NCBI GenBank assembly: GCA_004296815.1 | Contig: SCVT01000575.1 | Coordinates: forward strand, 1 to 11,805 | Source: Reyranella sp. | GTDB lineage: Bacteria; Pseudomonadota; Alphaproteobacteria; Reyranellales; Reyranellaceae | DNA length: 11,805 nucleotides | Direction of reading: 5' to 3' | Shown here: positions 8,150-11,805 of the stretch, one piece after another | Position numbering within the stretch: position 1 is the stretch's first letter | Layout of the letters: every line of letters starts with the position of its first letter | Made by a program: the position numbers and the translations under genes | Notes under the pieces: generated by a model | Told to the model about the DNA's origin: nothing | Database searches by the model: none | Seen by the model: only the letters and a program-made list of their open reading frames with translations

Positions 8150-9037
8150 CTAGAACGTCCCGTCGAAACGCGGCACGAAGCCGCTTCCCTTGTGGTCGAT
8201 GTGGCAGCTGAACGGCGCGCCGAAATGGCAGGGCATCAGCCGCGCACCGCTGCCTGCGCAATGCTCGATGGCTTCGCGCCGGCTCTTGCGCGCGCCGGCC
8301 GCGTCGGCGCAGGCGAAGCTGTTCCACTCGGGATGATAGACCTGCAGCGCGTGGTGAAGGATGTCGCCGCAGAACAGCGCCTTCTCGCCGCGCGATTCGT
8401 ATTTGATGGCGATGGTCCCGGGTGTATGGCCGGGCGCGGGTTCGATCTTGAGGTTCTCGTCGAGCTGGGCGGCACCGTCGACCACCTGCATCAGCCCCGC
8501 CTCGGCGACCGGCAGCACCGAGTCGCGGAACGAGCCGGCATTGGCCGGACCGGTCTTGGGATCGCTGTCGATCTTCAGGTAGTGCTCGTAGTCGGCCTTG
8601 CTCCAGACGTACTTGGCATTCCGGAAGGTCGGCACCCATTTGCCGTTCTCGAGCCTGGTGTTCCAGCCGACATGGTCGACGTGGAGATGGGTGCACATGA
8701 CCATGTCGATCTGGTCGGGCTCGACGCCGGCTGCCTTCAGCCGCTCGAGGTACTTCGTCTCCATGAGGTGCCACTTCGGCCGGTGCGGTCGCGGCTTGTG
8801 GTTGCCGACGCAGGTGTCGATCAGGATCGTCTTGCCGCCGACCCGGAGCAGCCAGCTATGGACGCTGAGCTTCAGGAAGGCCGTCGCCTCGTCGTAGTGG
8901 GCGGGCACCAGCCAGCTGCGGTGGCGGTCAACGACGGCAGGGTCCCAGTCTGGAAAGAAGGCCTTGGCGTCGAAGTTCGGCTCGTAGCTCTCCTCGATGC
9001 GCACAGCCGTGCCGGCGCCGAGCTTGATCTCGACCAT
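8150..9037 (-). CDS. Metallo-beta-lactamase-fold hydrolase, lactonase/esterase-like
   Basis: A 295-residue MBL-fold metallohydrolase. The dinuclear metal site appears complete: HLHVDH at 117-122 (His117, His119, Asp121, His122), His204 in APGHTPG, Asp225 in LFCGDILHH, and His271 in MPCHFGAP. The first 60 residues precede the core, and SWLLRVGGKTILIDTCVGN (61-79) is the usual second strand pair. The arrangement is like lactonases and related organic-ester hydrolases of the AttM/methyl-parathion-hydrolase neighbourhood, not like classical antibiotic beta-lactamases; there is no obvious signal peptide. GGGGAGG lies 5 bases before the ATG. It forms a probable two-gene operon with the NIPSNAP gene. 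The substrate, perhaps a lactone or ester, is inferred from family only. Confidence 0.9.
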   Translation of the reverse strand: MVEIKLGAGTAVRIEESYEPNFDAKAFFPDWDPAVVDRHRSWLVPAHYDEATAFLKLSVHSWLLRVGGKTILIDTCVGNHKPRPHRPKWHLMETKYLERLKAAGVEPDQIDMVMCTHLHVDHVGWNTRLENGKWVPTFRNAKYVWSKADYEHYLKIDSDPKTGPANAGSFRDSVLPVAEAGLMQVVDGAAQLDENLKIEPAPGHTPGTIAIKYESRGEKALFCGDILHHALQVYHPEWNSFACADAAGARKSRREAIEHCAGSGARLMPCHFGAPFSCHIDHKGSGFVPRFDGTF

Positions 9038-9092
9038 CCCTGCCTCCCCTATTGGGCGGGGAGCTTAACGTCGGGAGACTGACCGGGGAAAG

Positions 9093-9111
9093 ACGCCCGT
9101 TTCGCGGGCGT
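9093..9111 (-). terminator. Possible weak terminator after the small membrane protein gene
   Basis: Inverted repeat ACGCCCG (9093-9099) and CGGGCGT (9105-9111) with a 5-base loop, located 8 bases beyond the stop of the minus-strand gene and before the MBL gene. On the minus strand it is followed by CTTTCCCC, not a true T run, so termination may be inefficient or the hairpin may instead stabilise RNA ends. Confidence 0.4.
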
Positions 9112-9119
9112 AAAGAGGC

Positions 9120-9431
9120 TTAGAACGGCAAACGTGCGGCGTCGGCCCGCTCGACGTGCCAGTGTGTGAGGGCCGCGATCGCGGCGCCACCGAGCGGCGC
9201 GATGGCCGCCAGCGCGATGAAGTGCACGCCGATCGCCCACGGCTCCAGGAGGCCGGGAATGAAGTGACCGACGGTGACGGCGGCAACGAAGAAGAGGATC
9301 GCGACGCCGAGGCCACTCACCAGTCCGCCGAGCGAGACAAGAAGAGTGGACAGGGTGATCGAACGGCCGATCATATAGCTGAGCCCGAAGGCTGCGCAGG
9401 CGGCGACGACCGCGGTAGCTGTTTCCATCAT
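9120..9431 (-). CDS. Small hypothetical inner-membrane protein
   Basis: A 103-residue protein with about three hydrophobic segments (roughly residues 6-22, 27-55 and 66-90) and a short polar C-terminus HWHVERADAARLPF. I do not recognise a family. A longer frame starts at a TTG at 9446, but that TTG overlaps a GGAGGGG sequence (9438-9444) which lies 6 bases before the ATG at 9431 and so acts as its ribosome site; this is why I chose the internal ATG (a second ATG follows directly). The coding case rests on this site, the sensible hydrophobic pattern and the compact fit between the MBL gene and the amidase. It diverges from the amidase across 108 bases. Function cannot be stated. Confidence 0.7.
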   Translation of the reverse strand: MMETATAVVAACAAFGLSYMIGRSITLSTLLVSLGGLVSGLGVAILFFVAAVTVGHFIPGLLEPWAIGVHFIALAAIAPLGGAAIAALTHWHVERADAARLPF

Positions 9432-9539
9432 TACGCACCCCTCCAATACGCTCTCGACTTGCGAGAAATCAGAGTCGACACTGCGTCTACACCCCTACTG
9501 TGAAACATCGAACCTCTGTCGAGAACCGACAAAAAACGC
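9432..9539. promoter_or_regulatory. Divergent gap between small membrane protein and amidase
   Basis: This 108-bp, relatively AT-rich stretch must carry leftward and rightward promoters. The only ribosome site seen is the minus-strand GGAGGGG at 9438-9444. On the plus strand TCGACA (9475-9480) and TACTGT (9496-9501) are 15 bases apart, a short spacer, so I do not call a firm promoter. An A-rich run (9531-9536) directly precedes the amidase ATG in place of a Shine-Dalgarno sequence. Confidence 0.3.
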
Positions 9540-10961
9540 ATGTCTGATTCTGCATTCGACTGGCTTTCCGCAGCGGAACTCTCAAATCTTTATTCGCGTC
9601 GTGAGGCATCTCCGGTTCAGGTTGTAGACGCGATGCTGGTACGTGCATCGAAACTGCAACCTCATCTCAACGCCTTCGTGCTCCTCGACGCCGAGGGGGC
9701 ACGGGCTGCCGCGAAGGCCTCGGAGGCCCGCTGGCAAAGGAACGAACCGCTTTCCCCACTCGACGGCGTACCGAGCACCATCAAGGACACCACGAACGTC
9801 AAAGGCTGGCCGACACGTTACGGCTCGCATTCAACGGACGAGACGCCCGCCCAAGAGAACGCGCCGGTCGCCGACAGGTTGCAGAGCCATGGCATAATTC
9901 TCCTCGGAAAAAGCACGACTCCCGAGTACGGCTGGAAGGCCCTGACCGATTCACCTCTGCAGGGCACGACCCGCAGCCCCTGGAATCTCGGCCACTCGCC
10001 GGGCGGATCCTCCGGCGGCGCCTCCGCCCTCACGGCAGCCGGCGTCAATCCCTTGAACCACGGCAACGACGGCGGCGGCTCGATCCGCATCCCGGCGGCG
10101 CATACCGGCCTCGTGGGCCTCAAGCCGTCCTACGGCCGCATCCCGCAGTATCCCGCCGACGCGCCGTTCGCCGACGTGATCAGCCAGGGCGTGCTGTCGC
10201 GCACCGTGCTCGACACGGCGCTCGCGCTGAACGTGCTGGCCGGACAGGATCCGCGCGACTGGCGTTCGTTGCCGACGGACCCGCGCGACCACACGGTCGG
10301 TCTCGACGACGGCGTCCGTGGCTGGAAGATCGGCCTCAGCCTCGACTTCGGCCACGTGAAGGCCGATCCCGAAGTGCGCGAGCTCGTGGCCCAGGCGGCG
10401 AAGCGTTTCGAAGCACTCGGCGCCCATGTCGAAGATGTCGGGCCGATGATCGATCCGTTGCAGCAGCATTTCGAGGCACTGTGGATCGGCCAGTTCGGCG
10501 TGCGCCTGCGCAACATCCCGACGCAGCTCCACGGCAAGCTCGATCCGGGTTTCCGCGCCATCGCCGAGAAGGGCTTGGCGATCACCCTCCCCGACTACGC
10601 CAAGGCCTACGAGGCGAAGAGCCGGCTCGCGCGTGATCTCGCGCTCTGGCACCGGAAGTACGACCTGCTGCTGGCGCCGGTGACACCGACCGCCGGACCG
10701 CCGGTCGAGACGCTCTACAACTCGGAGGCGTTTCCGCGCTGGACCAAGGGTGCGCCCTACACGCTGCCCTGCAACCTGACCGGTCAGCCGGCCGCCTCGA
10801 TGCCGGCCGGACTCACCAAGGCAGGCCTTCCGGTCGGCCTCCAGATCATCGGCGCACCGCGCGCCGACCATGTCGTGCTCCGGGCGATGCGCGCCTACGA
10901 GAGCGCGAGCGGCTGGACGTGGCCGCAGCCCCGCGTGCTCGAGACACTCAAGAAGCTCTAG
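9540..10961 (+). CDS. Amidase signature family enzyme
   Basis: A 473-residue amidase-signature hydrolase, splitting a carboxamide to acid plus ammonia or amine. The Ser-cisSer-Lys triad is in place: Lys82 in STIKDT, cis-Ser157 in GGSSGG, and nucleophile Ser181 in DGGGSIRIPAA. The spacings (75 and 24 residues) equal those of known family members. Length is typical, and there is no signal peptide, so it should be cytoplasmic. The ATG at 9540 is the only good start between an in-frame TGA at 9501 and the conserved region, but it lacks a clear ribosome site. Glutamyl-tRNA amidotransferase GatA is possible in principle, but the lack of gatC/gatB neighbours and the NDGGGSIRIPAA form favour a stand-alone amidase. 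The first 420 bases are about 60% GC against over 70% in the next 120, and the stop lies in a tandem repeat. Confidence 0.92.
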   Translation: MSDSAFDWLSAAELSNLYSRREASPVQVVDAMLVRASKLQPHLNAFVLLDAEGARAAAKASEARWQRNEPLSPLDGVPSTIKDTTNVKGWPTRYGSHSTDETPAQENAPVADRLQSHGIILLGKSTTPEYGWKALTDSPLQGTTRSPWNLGHSPGGSSGGASALTAAGVNPLNHGNDGGGSIRIPAAHTGLVGLKPSYGRIPQYPADAPFADVISQGVLSRTVLDTALALNVLAGQDPRDWRSLPTDPRDHTVGLDDGVRGWKIGLSLDFGHVKADPEVRELVAQAAKRFEALGAHVEDVGPMIDPLQQHFEALWIGQFGVRLRNIPTQLHGKLDPGFRAIAEKGLAITLPDYAKAYEAKSRLARDLALWHRKYDLLLAPVTPTAGPPVETLYNSEAFPRWTKGAPYTLPCNLTGQPAASMPAGLTKAGLPVGLQIIGAPRADHVVLRAMRAYESASGWTWPQPRVLETLKKL

Positions 10962-10994
10962 GGGAAGAAGCTTTAGGGGAAGAAGCTTTAGGGT
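10950..10994 (+). repeat. Three-copy 15-bp tandem repeat across the amidase stop codon
   Basis: Three head-to-tail units: 10950-10964, 10965-10979 and 10980-10994. The consensus is AAGAAGCTYTAGGGG; unit 1 has C at the Y, units 2 and 3 have T, and the last base of unit 3 is T. Because 15 is a multiple of three, each unit in the amidase frame reads Lys-Lys-Leu-stop-Gly, giving in-frame TAG codons at 10959, 10974 and 10989. It appears to be a local duplication of the gene's 3' end. Confidence 0.95.
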
Positions 10995-11011
10995 CCCGCG
11001 CTAGGCGGGAC
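10993..11011. terminator. Hairpin between convergent amidase and membrane protein genes
   Basis: GTCCCGC (10993-10999) pairs perfectly with GCGGGAC (11005-11011) around a 5-base loop. The loop contains the stop codon of the minus-strand gene (11001-11003). No T run follows on either strand, so this could be a weak bidirectional terminator or an RNA-end-stabilising hairpin. Confidence 0.4.
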
Positions 11012-11510
11012 GGGAGATCTCGGTTCGCGCCGGACGCACGGCGCGAAGCGCGATGACGAGGACGCGGTAGCCCAGGAAGCCGGCGCACAGCGCGCTGGCG
11101 GCCGCGACATAGCCCGGCTCGACGAGCGCCTCGCCGAGCATCGCCGAGGCGAAGTCGATGGCCGCGACGATTGCCAGCACGGCGGCGACGACCAGGCCGT
11201 CGATGGTGGCCGGCAATGCCACGAGGCCCGACTCCTTGTTCGGCCGGACCGGCAGCATCCAGCCGCGGATGCGGCCGATCACCGAACCGACGACGAAGGC
11301 GACGAGCCACAGCACGTCGAACAGAATGTTGGCTTCGAAGACGCCGGCGAGAAGCATCAAGGTCGCGAGCAGGGCGAAGCCGCCCGGAAGGGCCAATCGA
11401 CCGAGGCTCGTCATGCCGCCGCGCGACTGTGCCGCCATCGTCCACAGGCAGAGCGCCGCGAACAGGAGCGTCAGACCATTCGACAGGCTGAGGGTCGAAA
11501 CCATTGCCAT
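11001..11510 (-). CDS. Hypothetical integral membrane protein
   Basis: A 169-residue protein from the ATG at 11510, with about five hydrophobic segments: residues near the start (LSNGLTLLFAALCLWTMAA), two in the middle (LPGGFALLATLMLLAGV and ILFDVLWLVAFVVGSVIG), and two near the end. A basic GRIRGWMLPVRPNKES loop lies in the centre. I cannot name its family with confidence. The frame stays open to 11648, but those 46 extra residues are polar and unlike a membrane protein start, so I prefer MAMVSTLSLSNGL; ATG at 11504 is equally possible, and neither has a clear ribosome site. It converges on the amidase and diverges from the secreted-protein gene. Function is unknown. Confidence 0.65.
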   Translation of the reverse strand: MAMVSTLSLSNGLTLLFAALCLWTMAAQSRGGMTSLGRLALPGGFALLATLMLLAGVFEANILFDVLWLVAFVVGSVIGRIRGWMLPVRPNKESGLVALPATIDGLVVAAVLAIVAAIDFASAMLGEALVEPGYVAAASALCAGFLGYRVLVIALRAVRPARTEISRPA

Positions 11511-11671
11511 AGGAAACGACACCAGGCGGCGCGAGTAAAGCGCCGTGGTTGCACAGACAGTGTGGAGCGTTGCGGACTGCAGGCGCAATGCACAGGAATG
11601 TGACTTTGGACCGCCCCTCGCGGCAGGCAAGGATGGCGCGTCCGACAAGCAAAAACATAGGGAGAAACGAG
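11511..11671. promoter_or_regulatory. Divergent gap between membrane protein and secreted-protein genes
   Basis: 161 bp without a supported gene. A weak rightward promoter candidate is TTGGAC (11606-11611), 17 bases, AAGGAT (11629-11634). AGGGAGA at 11659-11665 is the ribosome site of the rightward gene. I see no convincing leftward promoter. Confidence 0.35.
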
Positions 11672-11805
11672 ATGCGTACCGGATTTGGATCGGCCGCCTT
11701 CGCGACTGCGGCGATCATCGTCGCGGGCCTGGCTTCAACGTCGTCGGCGCAGCAGCCGCCGCCGCAATTCCCCGACATGACGTTCTTCGTCACCAGCGTC
11801 GGCGG
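11672..11805 (+). CDS. Secreted protein, N-terminal fragment (lectin-like family suspected)
   Basis: 44 complete codons run to the right edge from the ATG at 11672, which has AGGGAG with 7 bases to the start. The product begins MRTGFGSAAFATAAIIVAGL, a clear Sec signal peptide with a likely cut after SSA (residue 26), then a Gln/Pro linker and FPDMTFFVTSVGG. Alphaproteobacterial secreted proteins beginning with a similar MTFFVTS segment are often annotated as lectin-like (C-type-lectin/endostatin-fold type); that family link is from memory and rests on very few residues. Envelope or periplasmic location is well supported, function is not. Confidence 0.7.
   Translation, partial: MRTGFGSAAFATAAIIVAGLASTSSAQQPPPQFPDMTFFVTSVG

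Noticed and set aside
9540..10961. Amidase as GatA subunit of the tRNA-dependent amidotransferase
   Set aside because: No gatB or gatC is adjacent, and the form of the signature motif is more like stand-alone amidases. This is not fully excluded by sequence alone.
10950..11011. Tandem repeat plus hairpin as a CRISPR or integration site
   Set aside because: The units are contiguous with no spacers, and there is no cas gene, integrase or tRNA nearby.
10948..11793. Minus-strand frame of 281 codons ending in repeated Ser-Pro-Lys-Ala-Ser
   Set aside because: The peptide repeat is only the minus-strand reading of the 15-bp tandem repeat. The frame overlaps both the membrane protein and the secreted-protein start and has no family likeness.

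Overview
The window reads as chromosomal accessory/metabolic DNA of a high-GC (about 65-70% by eye) Alphaproteobacterium. The mix of a branched-chain-amino-acid-type (HAAT) ABC transporter, orphan TctC/Bug solute-binding proteins, an amidase, a metallo-beta-lactamase-fold hydrolase and a NIPSNAP protein is typical of soil or water genera such as Reyranella or Bradyrhizobium. That assignment is inference from gene content and style only. No rRNA, tRNA, insertion sequence, CRISPR array or phage gene is visible.

Layout. Positions 1-2290 (minus strand) hold livG, livF and livH, with livH running off the left edge. A 129-bp divergent regulatory gap (2291-2419) separates them from livK (2420-3646, plus), which encodes the periplasmic binding protein and ends at a strong intrinsic terminator (3666-3697). 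An MFS transporter (3718-4995, plus) converges on an alpha/beta-hydrolase (4992-5801, minus) with a 4-bp stop overlap. The hydrolase lies downstream of a TctC/Bug binding protein (5812-6786, minus). A second TctC/Bug gene starts only 44 bp away on the other strand (6831-7808, plus) and converges, 1 bp apart, on a NIPSNAP protein gene (7810-8136, minus). That gene is the second member of a pair with an MBL-fold hydrolase (8150-9037, minus). A small membrane protein (9120-9431, minus) diverges from an amidase-signature enzyme (9540-10961, plus). The amidase stop codon lies in a three-copy 15-bp tandem repeat. A membrane protein (11001-11510, minus) converges on the amidase. A secreted protein starts at 11672 and is cut by the right edge.

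How the genes may work together. The liv genes form one importer: LivK captures a substrate in the periplasm, LivH (with a LivM not in view) forms the channel, and LivG and LivF hydrolyse ATP. The middle region combines uptake or sensing proteins (MFS, two TctC) with hydrolases acting on esters, lactones or amides (alpha/beta-hydrolase, MBL, amidase). This suggests scavenging of organic acids or their esters and amides, but no substrate can be read from the sequence.

I find no clear novel multi-gene system. The items most worth a second look are the tandem repeat carrying repeated in-frame stops at the amidase end, the very compact divergent tctC pair with nearly coincident -10 boxes and a possibly leaderless start, and an inverted repeat in the livG/livK gap.
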